From Oryzias latipes (Eukaryota; Chordata; Actinopteri; Beloniformes; Adrianichthyidae): a stretch of 64,000 nt of DNA. The notes under the pieces are model-generated. The model was not told where the DNA came from. It was given only the letters and a program-made list of their open reading frames with translations, and searched no databases. Positions 1-12,528 of the stretch are shown here, in pieces (the stretch's first letter is position 1; the number at the start of each line of letters is the position of its first letter). The stretch covers positions 34,184,934 through 34,248,933 of the forward strand of contig NC_019859.2 in assembly GCF_002234675.1 (NCBI RefSeq), read 5' to 3'. The translations under genes and the position numbers were made by a program.

Positions 1-608
1 TGTGCCATACATGTTCCCCTGTCAAGTTTTCTTTCCACTTGCCTTTTGTTAAATTAAATGATTCTCCTCAGTCCACTTTGCCTCTTCATTCCTGCGTTTG
101 GGTCGTCCTGATTCCCTGTAACGGTAATGTTTTCAGTTAGCTGTGTACTACAAAAAATTTAGCTATCTAACTTGTCTTGAACTTTTTTATAAAAAGATTT
201 TTATTGATTTTCCAAGCTTTACCAACATAAATGGAAAACAAAACAAAATAAAAATGTGTAACACCAAAAGAAAGGAGGCATTTCAAATGAAAGCATTATA
301 GGTTAAACAAACATACAGTAAATGTATTTGGCACTTGATGAGTACCGTTTAAATGAATTGATGTTGACTGTATATCGCAAAGCAAAGAGAAACAATACTT
401 TAAAAAATGGTCAAATTATGAGTGGCATGGGGTAAAAGACAAAATTCCTTCAACATTAAAGTTAACTTTAGTTTCAGTAAGTGGCTAAAAATCCTGTTTC
501 AAACTCAAAGTAGAAAAGAAAAGGCTGCTATATTAAGTCATAACTTTGGAAACAGTATGTCTCAAGTGCTCAAGTTTCAAATGGGACATGACCTCTTCTA
601 CTGAATGT
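1..608. other. AT-rich intergenic DNA, nothing recognised
   Basis: No exon, RNA gene or repeat with recognisable ends is visible. The only open frame is short and has no similarity that I recognise. Confidence 0.5.
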
Positions 609-612
609 GTAA

Positions 613-805
613 CCCTTGTGCTATCCTATGACCCCACCCTTACATTGACATGTTCTCCCTACCATGACAAAGGTGGAAAGATTTCATGTAATCCATGGAC
701 ACCAGTGAAGATCACAAATCATTGAAGAAAAAAGGTTCAGAGCACTGTCTAGTGGGTCTAGATGACCCCACTCCCAATGTCAAAGTGTCTAGGACAGCAC
801 AAGGG
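613..805. mobile_element. piggyBac-type MITE, copy 1 (193 bp)
   Basis: The ends are inverted repeats: CCCTTGTGCTATCCTA on the left and TAGGACAGCACAAGGG on the right (one mismatch). The right flank is TTAA and the left is GTAA, a one-base change from TTAA. TTAA duplication with ends starting CCC is the signature of piggyBac elements. There is no coding capacity. A second copy with perfect TTAA flanks is at 8116-9186; once its nested insertion is removed it has exactly the same length. Confidence 0.8.
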
Positions 806-813
806 TTAAAAGA

Positions 814-1835
814 TGGAGGGGCTGTTTTCTTCCAGTTAAATAATATAAAGTGTCTTGCAATCAATGTAATGAAAGCTACAGCCTCGATAAGATGTCACAG
901 AGATGCCCAAAGGGACAACCCATAAAGCAGTAACAGGACGTGGCCAATTGCCTTTTTTATATATCCTGGAAATGGTTTTGAATATGTTTTTTTTCCATAG
1001 CCAGGGACACATCCAGAACATGTGGCTCAGATTGGCTGGACTGAGGCCGCACTTAGCACAGGAAGGGTCACCAGATGCATATATTCTCATTAATTAACTT
1101 GGAAATAGATCCATGGCTTCTCTTGAATTAGGACCCGTGTAAATTATGTGTGACCAGGGACAATGCCAATTACTTCATTTTTTTAAAATTGCATGTAAAA
1201 AGCAGCAGTTATTAACCGCTAAAATGCTTACCTCGCATGATTTTTCCTTGTATTTTTTGGCACTTATTGCTTGCCACACTGTATCATCTTAACCCTGCAT
1301 TACAGAAACATGTTTCCTTTTTCTTGGTCCATTGATATCTCCACTGTCTATTTCCCGATCGTGGATGTTTACGCATTCCTTTCTTATCAACATGAATTGT
1401 ATTGTTAACTGAGAGCTGGGGCCTCTGGTGAAGTAGCATGGCTTTTTCACTTTTAACTAAAATATATATTTTTTTTTTTGCATTGTATAGTTCTCTGTCT
1501 GGAAGGTTAATCCTAAATCCAATCATTTTGAAGTTTTAGGACTTTTCATCCCAGCAAAATGCAAGCTGAAGTGGAAACTACTGTACTTAATATTCTTTGG
1601 CAGTTTTGTCTACTTCAGTCTTTAAGTCATTCCTGTGAGAGTTGAGTGTGACAGCAAGCCAAACCATGTCTAGCCTTTTCCACCAATCAGAACTGTCCAT
1701 AAAACTATCTATTGTAAAATTATTGTTTGATTAGACAAAGTAAAAATCTGATAACTTCCATTGTTAATTCTTTCTACCCTTAGATTAATTTGTGTGCGTT
1801 TGCTCTGGTGTCTTGGTCATGGCCAAGTGAGAACA

Positions 1836-1880
<45 letters not shown>

Positions 1881-2560
1881 TAATAAAAAAAGATGCTGTG
1901 AAGTGTTTTTTGTGTAATTCTTAGAATATCAAATAAAAGTGAATTTCTAGTGGCATACAGCAGAGTTGAGCAACCTTTAAGACATGAAGTGTCAATTCAA
2001 AATTTTCTCTAACAAAAGTGGCATCACCAACAAAAATATCAACTCCAACACAAAGAAATACAAAAACATTGTCAGTATATCTGAAATTTTATTTATTCAC
2101 AAACACCAAGTCAAACAGCTTTTTAAAATAAATGTTGGCGTTAAAATTCTTTTATAACAATACTGCACAAGGTAAATTGTCCTAAGTTGAAATAGTTTTG
2201 CAACTATGGTTGTTTGAAACCCAAAGGACTGCATTTGTGGTACAAAATACCATCAATTTTTCTGAGAACTTTACAACCATTAACATAAAAATGAATTAGC
2301 GTATTTTAGTTTATTCATCTTTTGTTAAATTATGAGACAGGGTCTGAGTAACGTAATGTAAGTTAATTCTTTAGTGATGCTTTTTTTACATGTTAAATTA
2401 AATGCTTAACTCTTTCATTAGTTTGATAATTATAGTAATATACATTTTTCACAATTGAACAGCGTCATTATTAAGTTGTTTCATTATTAATTTGTTTCAG
2501 CCCCAGTTAATGTAGTGGTGCTCAGCTGTAGTATTAATTTAAATACTTGTTCACATTTCA
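814..2560. other. AT-rich intergenic DNA with one TA microsatellite
   Basis: No gene or element with ends was found. A (TA)n tract of about 39 bp lies at 1840-1878. Confidence 0.5.
1840..1878. repeat. (TA)n microsatellite
   Basis: Uninterrupted TA dinucleotides. Confidence 0.95.
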
Positions 2561-2563
2561 TAT

Positions 2564-2676
2564 TACCCTGCGACAGACCTGTCCAGGGTGTCCCCTGCCT
2601 TCGCCCACAAGTGGCCGAGATAGGCTCCAGCAGCCCCGTGACCCCGAAAGAAAATAAACGAAAGAAGATGAATGAA
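2564..2676 (+). mobile_element. 3' part of a fish tRNA-derived SINE
   Basis: The text GACCTGTCCAGGGTGT, then GGCTCCAGCAGCCCC and an ending in GATGAATGAAT, is the standard 3' part of a widespread teleost SINE. The tRNA-like head is missing. The fuller copy at 10661-10991 shares the CTGTCCAGGGTG motif. Confidence 0.75.
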
Positions 2677-2829
2677 TTTCATATTCACTTTTGGGAGAAC
2701 AGAAAGAAATTCTGACCTTGCTTGGTTATAATTCAAAAACTGAACTTATAACTTCATAAATGTCAGCCGCTGCAACGCCCAAAAGATGACCAAAAAAACA
2801 TTTGTGCAGTCATAAACGTGTGCGACACC

Positions 2830-3440
2830 TCACATGCTTTTCCCACTCTCCCATGAGCTCACATTTCACGATGTTTGTGGTGATTCTTGACTGGAAAAAG
2901 GTGGTTTCTCCGCTCTGGGTGGGTGTAGTGCTCCTGCCCCATGTGGAGGTGTTTAAGTTTCTTGGGGTATTTTTCAAGAGTGAGTGAAGATCAGACTGAG
3001 AGATATACAGGTAGATTGGTGCGACATCCGCTGTAAAGCGGTCGCTGTGTTGTGGTGAAGAGAGAGCTGAGCCAGTAGACAAAGCTCCCAATTTACCGGT
3101 CAATCTTTGTTCATGACGGAAAGAACAAGGTCCCAAATACAAGTGGCCAAAGAGGGCTTTCTCCAAAAGATGGCTGGGCATTTCCTTAGAGGTAGTGTGA
3201 GAAGTTCGGTCAGAGAAGTCAGCTCCTCCAGGAGCAAGAGGAGCAAGTTGAGGTGGCATGGGCATCTGGTCCGGATGTCTCCTGGATGCCGTCGTTGGGA
3301 GGTCCACTGGGCGGAGACCCCCTAGGCATCTCAGTTGGCCTGAGGACGCCTCACAGTCCCCCCAGATGAACTGCAGGAAGTGGCCGGAGAGAAGGAAGTC
3401 AGGGAGTCCTTGCCCTTGGGACCTGGTCCTGGATGGACAG
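2830..3440 (+). mobile_element. Non-LTR retrotransposon fragment, reverse transcriptase C-terminal region
   Basis: Broken plus-strand reading frames spell the C-terminal part of a fish LINE polyprotein: VEVFKFLGVFFKSE at about 2944-2984, MTERTRSQIQVA near 3113 and LRWHGHLVRMSPG near 3249. This order (FKYLGVLF, MTERTRS.IQ.A, LRW.GHLVRM) is typical of abundant fish non-LTR elements, probably RTE-like. Several frame changes and stops separate the pieces, so it is a dead 5'-truncated copy. The clade is not certain. Confidence 0.7.
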
Positions 3441-3764
3441 ACAGACGACGTCGTCAGTCAGTTAGAGTTACAGATGCTTATTAGCTAATTGATGTGATTG
3501 TGTTCGATGCAACAAGTTCCCAATCTCCAAGCATAATAATAAAGTAGCATTTAGTTAACACACATTTGCCAACTGCGCTCAAGTGGCCCAAACTTTAACA
3601 GACAGTTTAGCTACAATTGTGCTTTTATATTTTAAAAAATGATGGTTTATGTACACCTGTTGTAAAACAACATTAAAAAATCCTACTTTTTATTGTTCTA
3701 AAGTAATTTTGGTACAAATTAAAACTGGCACTTGCCTGTTTGATAGAGTGATACCATTCAACGG

Positions 3765-3880
3765 ATCAATCCATCCATTTTCTAGATCCCTTTTGGGGTC
3801 ACAGGGGTTGCTGGAGTCTACCCTGTCAAGTGAAGGCAGCGAGGGTACACCCTGTACCACCATTCCCCAAATCTAGAACC
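3765..3880 (-). mobile_element. Short SINE/LINE 3' fragment
   Basis: ATCCATCCATTTTCTAGATC followed by GGGGTCACAGGGGTTGCTGG is the reverse complement of the GATGGATGGAT-ended 3' tail of common fish SINE/LINE repeats. Only about 110 bp remain. Confidence 0.55.
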
Positions 3881-5625
3881 CAGAAAAGTGTGATGGTTTT
3901 AAAATTCACTCCACACCGCAGCGTATTAATCACACCACTGTGAAATGCACACAAAAGACAGGCTCACAAGATCTGCAGCTTATGTGTCAACAGCAGTGAA
4001 TGCTGCTGCTGCTTTCCCATGCCGCAAACGAAAGAATGAGATGAAATGCATTAGGAGATGACAATTGCTTCCTCAGAAGGCAGAGAGGTGCTTGTGGCCT
4101 TTTGCTGACTGATTCGGACCAGAGCTGCAAAATCAGTCTGTTAACCTGTGATAAGGACTGGGAGTAACAAAGGGACACGGAGAACGAAGGAAATGCAGGA
4201 AAAACAATAAATGACGGAGGTGCAGGTATGGAAAGGACAAAGAAAAAAAGGGAAGAAAAACATGAGATGGAAATTTCCATCTGCAGAGTTTCACCATTCA
4301 AATGGACCTCCAGCTGTCATTTGATCAACCTTTCTCTTCTTCATTCACACAACTGTTCACTCACCTCCACACATTTGAAGCCCCGTGGCACTTTAGTCAG
4401 TACACAGTTTCTTCTCGATGTGAAAAAAGTTGTGTAACCTTTCTGCAGTTTCCCAGCTTATTAATATTCGTCATTGCTAAAAGGCACGAAGGGAAAATGT
4501 CTCATTTAAATTTGTAGCGGCACAGAGATGGATGTGGGGTTCCATTAAAGGTGTCTCTCTCTCCTCTTGATAAACACACGAGTACACGCTCACGCTGGTT
4601 CGTACAACCCTCGGCAGACTTCCACGCAAGACTCCATGATTAAAAGGTTGGCAGTGGATCTCAATCTGAGCACGTCCCTCTTAAAGCTGACATTTCAACT
4701 CCTTGGTCCTCTCCTTTCCGATGTCTACTGAAGAGGGCTTCGTGTGGCGGTTAGTGGAGGGAATGATAGGCTTCTCCTATTCGCCGATAAAATACTTGCT
4801 TTTTATCATATAACTATATCTTATCTCCACCTTAGGTTTCTTAATCCTTGATACTTTCATTCTTTGTTTCAGTTTTCTTCCTCACTGGAATTATTTCTCA
4901 TTACCATCCTCACTATGTTCACCTGTTTGCAATTTTTTTAATGTTGGAAGAGTCTCATAATGCTGATTTCTTAGTTGTGTTTTCATAAAAGGTTCAAGGC
5001 AAAAAAGTATGAAAATTATTCCTTTTCTCTCCTGTTTTCTAATATTGGCTGTAATTAATGATGTCCCAGCCATGCTCCACACATCTAGTTTTCAGTCTCT
5101 CCTGCTCATTAAACCACCAAAAGTGGATTCATGAACTGTTTAAAAAATACAAACTGAGTTGATAAAATCGACTAATCGATCTGAATCGATCCAAGCTTAA
5201 TGGATCAATAATTGATCCATGAAAGTAGAGATGGATCTTTAACGCTTTTTCCTTTTCCGGTGACCTACTGCAAAACAGCAGTAAAGCGAAAGTCTCCTAG
5301 CTTGATGTTAACTTATAATGGAATTTCCCATTGGACGGCTAATGCTAACACTCATTCGACCTAAACATGCAACGCTAACTACATGAACAGCCTTCTACAC
5401 ACACTGGCATGCATTTTCCATACTCGTTTACGGCAGCGTTTTTTAAAGTAACCATTTGTGGTCTAAAGCAGGCTTTTTTTCTCTCAAATCTTCTGGAATG
5501 AAGTGTAATACTATAGCAAGAGCTCCACCTAGTGTCCAAACTAAAACGCCCTGGAGGAGAGGCAGAACATAATGATCTGAAACATTTTTGTTGAATCTTC
5601 TGCCATTTTACAATTTTACCAGTGT
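3881..5625. other. Intergenic DNA, nothing recognised
   Basis: Mixed-composition unique sequence. Open frames here are short and overlap on both strands with no splice-supported coding pattern. Confidence 0.45.
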
Positions 5626-5626
5626 T

Positions 5627-5745
5627 GGGATAACGGATTACAAAGTAATGAATTACTGTAACTTAATGACTTTTGTCTGTAACAGAGGAACATAATGATT
5701 TACAGTTCAAATTTAGGTTATTACAATTACTGGACAGTGTCATTT
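5627..5745. mobile_element. Fragment of a fish hAT-type MITE
   Basis: CAGTGTTGGGATAACGGATT followed by alternating AAAGTAAT/GTAACTTAATGAC runs resembles the abundant teleost MITE that starts CAGTGTTGGG. No target duplication was found, so the far end is uncertain. Confidence 0.4.
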
Positions 5746-7403
5746 CCTCTAGGTTAAATAAAACAAAATGGAGGTTAATTATAAAAAAACTGGGTCACTG
5801 GCGCACATATGTACGCGAGGAGTTGGGAATCGGTTAAAGTGGAGACATGTCCTCATTGCTCCAGTCACATTGCTTTCTAAACTGTCTCAAAGATGAGACG
5901 AAAAGAGATGCTCCAAGGAGTCTTCTCATCCCAGAGGAGCAGCAGGTGAACAGCAGAGCAGAGACCCGCCCCCCAGTACCGATGTGTCAGTTGTGAATGA
6001 AACAACTCTAAAGTCGTCTTTCTGCTGTGAAAGACAACAGGCGACTCCTTCCTGGGTGTTGTTTTTTTCAATATGGTTTTTTTAAATATTTTTTCAAATA
6101 TTAGTTTGTGCTCTGCAGAGGGACGGGGGATGGTTAGACAGAGTCTGCAAACCATTGATATATAATACTGGATTGGTCCTTGCCTATTTGCTGTTATACA
6201 CAGGAACATGCTGTAAAGCGCCATTGGTCACATCAACAGAACACTGCTGTTCCAGATTAGGACAGGCAGACATCAACCAAAAACATCTGGGCTAGCTCCC
6301 TCATTTCCAAGCCAATTTTCACAAAACATAGCTCGGATTAACGCTCGGACAGTTATTAATCTTGTGGTGTATTTAAATTGTTACTATCTCTAAAGATTAA
6401 TCAGTAAATAGTGCAAGAATGGGGCTTTCTAGTGTTACAGGTAACACATTGCTGTCAAATTAACAGCTTCTAAATATCCAGGATTTTTTTATTTTGCCCA
6501 TGAAGTGGAATTTATGTAACTGATGTTTTAATTGCTTGTCACCCAAGCCCAGAAAGGAGGGAGATTGTTGAAGTTCAATAGCTTGAATGGCTGATGAACT
6601 TCACAAAGTGAAGTAACATAGCCCTCTTCTTATGATCAACACCTAAAAGAGCTGAACAGATAAAACCAAAAAACTCCTTCTACCACACACACCAATAAAA
6701 TTAGGTATGCAACACTTTCTAAAAATCCATAATGAAAAGAAAATAGTTAGAAACTACCACTGTTCTTTCTTTTCTTATTTTTGCATTACATTGATGGCAA
6801 ATGTATCTCAAATGTTTTCAGAAATTCTATTCAATTAGACAATTTCATAATCCTTTGAGAATAAAAAGCCCCCCCTCTCAGCTGGCATCTTCTGTAAACC
6901 TAAGAACATGCATCATAATATCAAATACACCTGCTAAACTGTTAAGATTGTAAATGGTCTGGCAGGTTCGAATTTTGTGCCACAGCTTCTAACAACTGCT
7001 CTCTTCAGTGTACGCTTTCTGACAGAAAGTGAGCAGCACTGCATATTCATCCTGGGTTTCCTCCGATCTGTGCGCTCAGTGTCAGGGCTGCAAACTCTCA
7101 TGCATTAGCCGTAAGACTCACGCACTTGATTGAGCTATCACATTATCACCCCACATCTCTCTTTCTCTCGAAATACACTTAAAGTTACTGTTTCCAGTTG
7201 ATATTCCACCATTCCACCATGAAATAAATGCCACAAAAACATGTTAAAAACACCAAAAAGACCATTTTCATTGAAGTGGTCCATTTTTATGCAGATTAGT
7301 GGTTTGTTATTTAAAGCACCAGCTCTGTTCTGTAACATTTAGCTGGATTTCCAACCATTTAGTCCATGCTAACTGACAATAAAAAAAGTTAAGGAAATTT
7401 CTT
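5746..7403. other. Intergenic DNA, nothing recognised
   Basis: No element ends or exons recognised. The longest frame (5877-6224, minus) has no codon pattern or motif supporting a gene. Confidence 0.45.
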
Positions 7404-7408
7404 GTTCC

Positions 7409-7939
7409 TGTCACAATGTGATGTGACATGAGTGGCCTGGTGTACATAGGAGGCAGATGACTCTTAAGTTCAGGAACAGGTTTTATTCTCTGGTCTCACA
7501 CTCTGGCTGCACAGCTCACACCTCCTCTCACACTGAGCTCCTTCTCTTTTATGGGCTCCAGTTAATTGGCTGGCCACGCCCAGGAAGGAAGTCACATTTA
7601 AACAAACATTTCAAATAATTACAACAAAACATAGAAATGTCTTGTAAATAATACAGTTTAAGTCCTGCAAATAAAGACATACATAAATAAACAAACAACT
7701 GAAATCATTACAACAAAATGTATATACAAAGAAATCCAAATTCTTTCCACTTCCTGTGCCCAACTATTAAACAGGAAGTAAGGCCTTGGCCACCATTTTG
7801 TTCCTTGGACAACAGGAAGAGAAGGTGAGAAACATTACAAAAATCAAAGAGGTCTTAAACATTTGGTGAATATGCATTATGTGTTTAAAGTTGATGAGTT
7901 ATGACAGACCGTTGACAAGTAGGAAACTACTTTGTCACA
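7409..7939. mobile_element. Probable solo LTR of an LTR retroelement
   Basis: A 531-bp segment begins TGTCAC and ends GTCACA, giving the TG...CA ends of an LTR, and is flanked on both sides by the 5-bp direct repeat GTTCC (7404-7408 and 7940-7944). It holds no coding sequence and no partner LTR is seen nearby, so it looks like a solo LTR left by recombination between two LTRs. The intact target duplication suggests moderate age. The family (Ty3-like or retrovirus-like) cannot be told from this sequence. Confidence 0.65.
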
Positions 7940-8115
7940 GTTCCCATTGCAGCTTTATTCCATCTTCGACTTTTTTCTATAAGTGAAATTAGCCACCACT
8001 AAAAACGTTTACAACAATGAGGTTTTACTACCAGTAAACAACATGGTTCCATGGATTAACATATTTTACATAATAACACATATAAACACATTCTTGATTG
8101 ATAAGTCAATCTTAA

Positions 8116-9186
8116 CCCTTGTGCTATCCTATGACCCCACCCCTACATTGACGTGTTCTCCCTACCATGACAAAGGTGGAAAGATTTCATGTAATCCATG
8201 CACACCAGTGAAGATCACAAATCATTGAAGAAAAAAGGTTCAGCACACTGTCTAGTGGGTCTAGATCAGTGTTTTTCAACCAGTGTGCCGCGGCACACTA
8301 GTGTGCCGTGGAAGATGGTCAAGTGTGCCGTGGAAAATTGCCCTCATTAACTGATCTAAAAACATTAACCATCTCCAGGAAATCAGCTTTTTGTTCATCC
8401 AAACAGGTCCTGATAAAACACTGAGTAGTTAGGAATATAAAAGATCATAAAATACTTTTTTCTTTGTGTTTAATTGATTCTATTAAAGACATTTTGATAA
8501 GAATGACGGCAGCGCGATTTAGCTGCAGCTATAACTGTTTTCTGAAAAGTCCCGCAGCTTTTACTGTCTCCACGACTCCACCAATCATTCTTGAAGGCTT
8601 AATCACATGTCCTCAGTCTGACCAATCAGAAGTGTTAAAAGTCTTCACTTCCTTGTTCCAATTTAGCTCATAACTCACTCATTTCCCACAAAAACACCAG
8701 CTAAAGCTCGTCTTTAGCGGTGTAGCTTTCCACAGAATCTGGTATCAGACTGGAACAAGTGAACAAAACCATGAAGCTCAGAGACGCAAGTCTTTCTGCC
8801 GTTTTATCGCCGTATTCACACTACATCTCCCATGATGCATTGGGACAGCGCCTCAGCGTACATGAGTCGTCCTTGTTACACGGATTGAAACCACAACGGA
8901 CATACAGTTTGTATGTAACTTAACTTTTATTACATCTTTTAGAAAAAACATCTGCAACTTCCTGCTTTTTCTGCCACAATTATCACAAAAATGCACGTCA
9001 GATTGCCGGGGGGCTGTAGATCAAAACAGACTATGAGTTTCTGCTTTTTTTTTTTTTTTTTGGGGATGCTGGTGTGCCGCGGGATTTTTGTCAAGGTTAA
9101 AGTGTGCCGTGGCTCAAAAAAGGTTGAAAAACACTGGTCTAGATGACCCAACTCCCAATGTGAAAGTGCCTAGGATAGCACAAGGG
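8116..9186. mobile_element. piggyBac-type MITE, copy 2, interrupted by a hAT element
   Basis: The same ends as the copy at 613-805, here with perfect TTAA on both sides (8112-8115 and 9187-9190). The total span is 1,071 bp. Removing the nested hAT (870 bp) and one copy of its 8-bp target duplication leaves 193 bp, exactly the length of copy 1. This confirms both sets of boundaries. Confidence 0.88.
8267..9136. mobile_element. Non-autonomous hAT element (870 bp) nested in the MITE
   Basis: Ends are inverted: CAGTGTTTTTCAACC on the left and GGTTGAAAAACACTG on the right. The 8-bp direct repeat GTCTAGAT flanks it (8259-8266 and 9137-9144). Near each end lies repeated GTGTGCCG(C/T)GG, common in Charlie-like hAT relatives. 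There is no transposase; the interior is unique-looking with a T-run at about 9044-9060. Confidence 0.9.
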
Positions 9187-9190
9187 TTAA

Positions 9191-10655
9191 ATGCAAAATC
9201 TCAAATATCAGACCTAATTAATCTTTGGGTTTGAGGTCCCATTTGAATCTTTGACCTCATCTGCACAGATGTCCACCCAAACTGTAGGTTTGTTCATCAA
9301 AAATCTTGCAAAGGTTTTGTTTCCTGTACTTCAACTGTTCCAATATAGCCAATATGCATCTCCATTTTTAAAAAAAAAAAAAACATTTAGGGATAAATAT
9401 TTTCAGCCTGTAAAGCTGTAATTTCTGGTATTTATTCTGCATTTCAGTCTACATTATTTCCCAACATATATTTTTTTGTTTGATTTACTGTGTTGTTTAT
9501 TCCTTTAAACACCGAGCTTTAGTCCAGGTATTTAATTTCTTTCAACCGCCGGAAATCTTGAACCATTTACACAATTAACGTGATTCCAGCAGAATCTAAA
9601 GCTCAGCAAAGCAGCTTTGCATTGATTTGCAACACCTTTTATTAGTTACGTGTTTACGTACCCACTGTAAATCAGCTGATTCTGTCACAGAGACAAGCGG
9701 TTTTGCGCCATTGTTCAACATTATAAGCCGAAGTCATAACTACCCTTATGGGTGGTTAGCGGCTGTCTGCATTACCTCAGTAATGTGTTAGATATATCGG
9801 TGCCAATATGAAAAGCCACTTTTCTCTGCGTCAGAATCAGCTGTTGACTGCGTAAACAGTCAACAGCCACATAAAAATGCTATGAAGGCGTTGCTGGTGA
9901 CATCTTCAGTGTTAAAGTGTCAAAACATCAACAGCCTTGTCCTATTCAAAACCTTATTATGCATTAAGATGTTGTGAATGACGTCTTCCCACTGCAGCAG
10001 AATAAGCATGGTTATGTTGAAAGTGATAATTATCTTGGTTGTTGGGTTAGAACGCAGCCCAAAGTTCACTGATGCTGCAGTACTACAGTGGCGATTTAGG
10101 AAGACTGGCAGTAGCAGATTTATTCCTATTTTATGCACAATTATAAGGTGCTATGATGACATGTATGTGAAAATGTATCTCCTGTACACTTTCTTATGGA
10201 CAGAAAACATTTGCTCGTCTTAAAGTTGACTGTATTTATGTTTTTATTTAATGTAAAGTTGCAGTTTTTAATGTGGACATGAATGGGAATCAAATCTACC
10301 CCACAGTGGCTATTGGAAAACTGTACATTTTGCAGGCTTGTGTGTAAGTTGAAAGTTTTCCTCTCAGATGGAACCCATTTTCATCTTCAGTCACATAAAC
10401 CTGAGGGTTTTAATTCAGTTCTCTGAGGACATGCATCAGAATGAGGATGTTTGTGTTGAAAATAAAGCATGTTCTAGTGTTAAAATGAATCCTACCTTCA
10501 ATGCACGAAAAAAACACAAATGCACTGTTTATGATGACCAATATGTGATGCATGACAACTCACCGTCTGTTCAGCATACTTTCACTTTGTGTACAAACTA
10601 TCTTTTTTTTTAAACCGATTAACCAGAATTTTTGAGTTAAATACTTCTAACATTA
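9191..10655. other. Intergenic DNA, nothing recognised
   Basis: No element ends, RNA gene or exon recognised. An A-run lies at about 9370-9383. Confidence 0.45.
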
Positions 10656-10660
10656 ACTTG

Positions 10661-10991
10661 AGGTGCTCGGTGGAGCAGTGGTTATAGCCTTTGCCTCACA
10701 GTGAGGAAATCCCAGCTGGGACCCTTCTGTGCCTGCATGTTGCCCCTGTGCATGCGTGGGTTTTCTCCGGGCAATCCAGCTTCCTCCCACAGTCCAAAAA
10801 CATGCTTCATGGCTTGATTAATGACTCTTAAATCGTCCCTATAGGTGAAAGTGTGTATGAGTGTGTGGTTGTGTGGCCCTTTAACAGACTGGCCACCTGT
10901 CCAGGGTGTACCCCGCCCTCGCCCAGCAGCAGCCAAGTTAGACTCTGGCAGCCATAAAGGGAAACAACAAGGCTAAGAAAATGGATTGATG
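10661..10991 (+). mobile_element. tRNA-derived SINE, near full length
   Basis: The head GTGCTCGGTGGAGCAGTGGTT resembles a tRNA A-box region. The body has the motifs GCATGTTGCCCCTGTGC, CTTCCTCCCACAGTCC and GACTGGCCACCTGTCCAGGG, and the tail ends in AATGGATTGATG. This order is that of a very common fish SINE. Confidence 0.8.
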
Positions 10992-11082
10992 TTAAGTTTG
11001 GACATTTTACATTAGTCTACCAAACATGTGCAATCTTTAAATCAGGAAGTGCAATAATTTATATGTGCAATACATGTTTATA

Positions 11083-11141
11083 CACTATATCACCAAAAGT
11101 ATTCACTCACCTGCCTTGACTCACATACATAGACTGTAAAA
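11083..11141. mobile_element. End fragment of a Tc1/mariner element
   Basis: TACACTATATCACCAAAAG followed by TATTCACTCACCTGCC is the terminal sequence of a well-known fish Tc1-like family. The match stops after about 55 bp, so only one end remains. Confidence 0.6.
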
Positions 11142-11809
11142 ACAACAGACATATTGACCCCTCTCCGTCAGTTTACATGGCCTACCACTTCGTTGTTGAG
11201 TTGCTTCCTTCTACTTATAATATTCTATATTTAAATTTTATTTCATTCAACCTTGACTTTTAAATGTTCTTTTAACAGCTACAGAACACCAGGACTTTCA
11301 TTATATCACAATCTTCGTTGTGCAACAATTCCAATAAAAAGATTTCTGAAAATCTGAATCTACTGTATTTTTGAGAGGGGGGAAGGAGCTGTTTTTCCTT
11401 CTGAATCCATCCAATTTGTCCTCATTTTAATTTGTTTTTATCTCTTCCATGAACAACTCAGTGTTTGTGTGAAGACACAAAAGGGGCAGCTAGAAATTCA
11501 CTTATCCCTGGTCTGTGATAACAAGATGGATAAAGTCCAAGTAATTTGCTTGACTATGAACCCAAAAAAACCCAGAGGCTCCATGTCATTATGTCCCAGC
11601 TCTGAACAGCATAAACCAATAAAAAGACACCCAAAAGGGCCTTTTATCCTCTTACTGTTGTTTTAGTCATGCTCACTGATAACCCTTCATCTAAAAGGGG
11701 GACCATTGCCTACACTTGCTGGAGGGGATATGCAGGGAGAAACAAAATTAGTCATATTTAGAAGACCCTGGCTTTTTTAACTACCAGAAAAACCATCAGT
11801 GTACATAAA

Positions 11810-12180
11810 TATTAAAGGATCAGATAACCCTTCTTTGATAAAAAATGGTGATCTCTGTGTTTTTAACCTATTCTTGTAGCGTTTTTCTGATGACGAAAGA
11901 CATATATAAAGAAATGTAAGCTCAAAATTGCATTTCTGAGGATTTCTTTATTCAAATCATTGAGAATCAGGAACAAACAAAAAAAATTCAGTTTGAAAGA
12001 GAGCTCATTTGTGACGTAAAAAATACACTCAGCGGGCCACAAGCCCCCTGCTACTTGAACAGAGAGCTGTCAGTTTTGAGTAATATGCAGTAGGGGTTGC
12101 TCTGCGCCAGCAGTCTTGCCCACAACTCAGAACTCCTGCTGCTCTGCAGAAACTATGTCCTAGTAGACAGCAGGGTTTTT
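11810..12180 (+). repeat. Interspersed repeat family R1, copy 1
   Basis: The order TTTTTCTGATGACGAAAGAC, then GCATTTCTGAGGATTTCTTT recurs with divergence at 53,795-53,920 and, reverse-complemented, at about 60,840-60,975. Downstream it has CACTCAGCGGGCCACAAGCC. It is an old dispersed repeat of unknown class with no end structure visible here. Confidence 0.55.
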
Positions 12181-12528
12181 GTTTGTTACGAAGCAGCCCA
12201 ATGGCAAATACATTTTACTGTTTTGTTCACAAACATGTTCTCTGTCAAGTAGCACTTTGTCAAACAATGAATCACTACAAGTTTATTGGTAAGCTATAAA
12301 ATATTGCTTTTTAGTTTTGTGCCACCTTCCTCAAACTCACAACTAATGCTAAATAAATATTATGGAAGAAAGAGCTAAAGAATTCAGTGAAAGTACAAGT
12401 CAAAAACTACCCCATCCCAAAGACAAAAACATTTAAATGACATTTTAAGATTATTCCCCTCTAAGTTTGGAGCTACCCCACTGGAGCATTGCTAGAGCAT
12501 CGCTCCAATGGATGAATCTTTGTAACAT

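Noticed and set aside
3107-3488. Two plus-strand frames as host genes
   Set aside because: Both read as parts of the C-terminal region of a fish LINE and are broken by frame changes.
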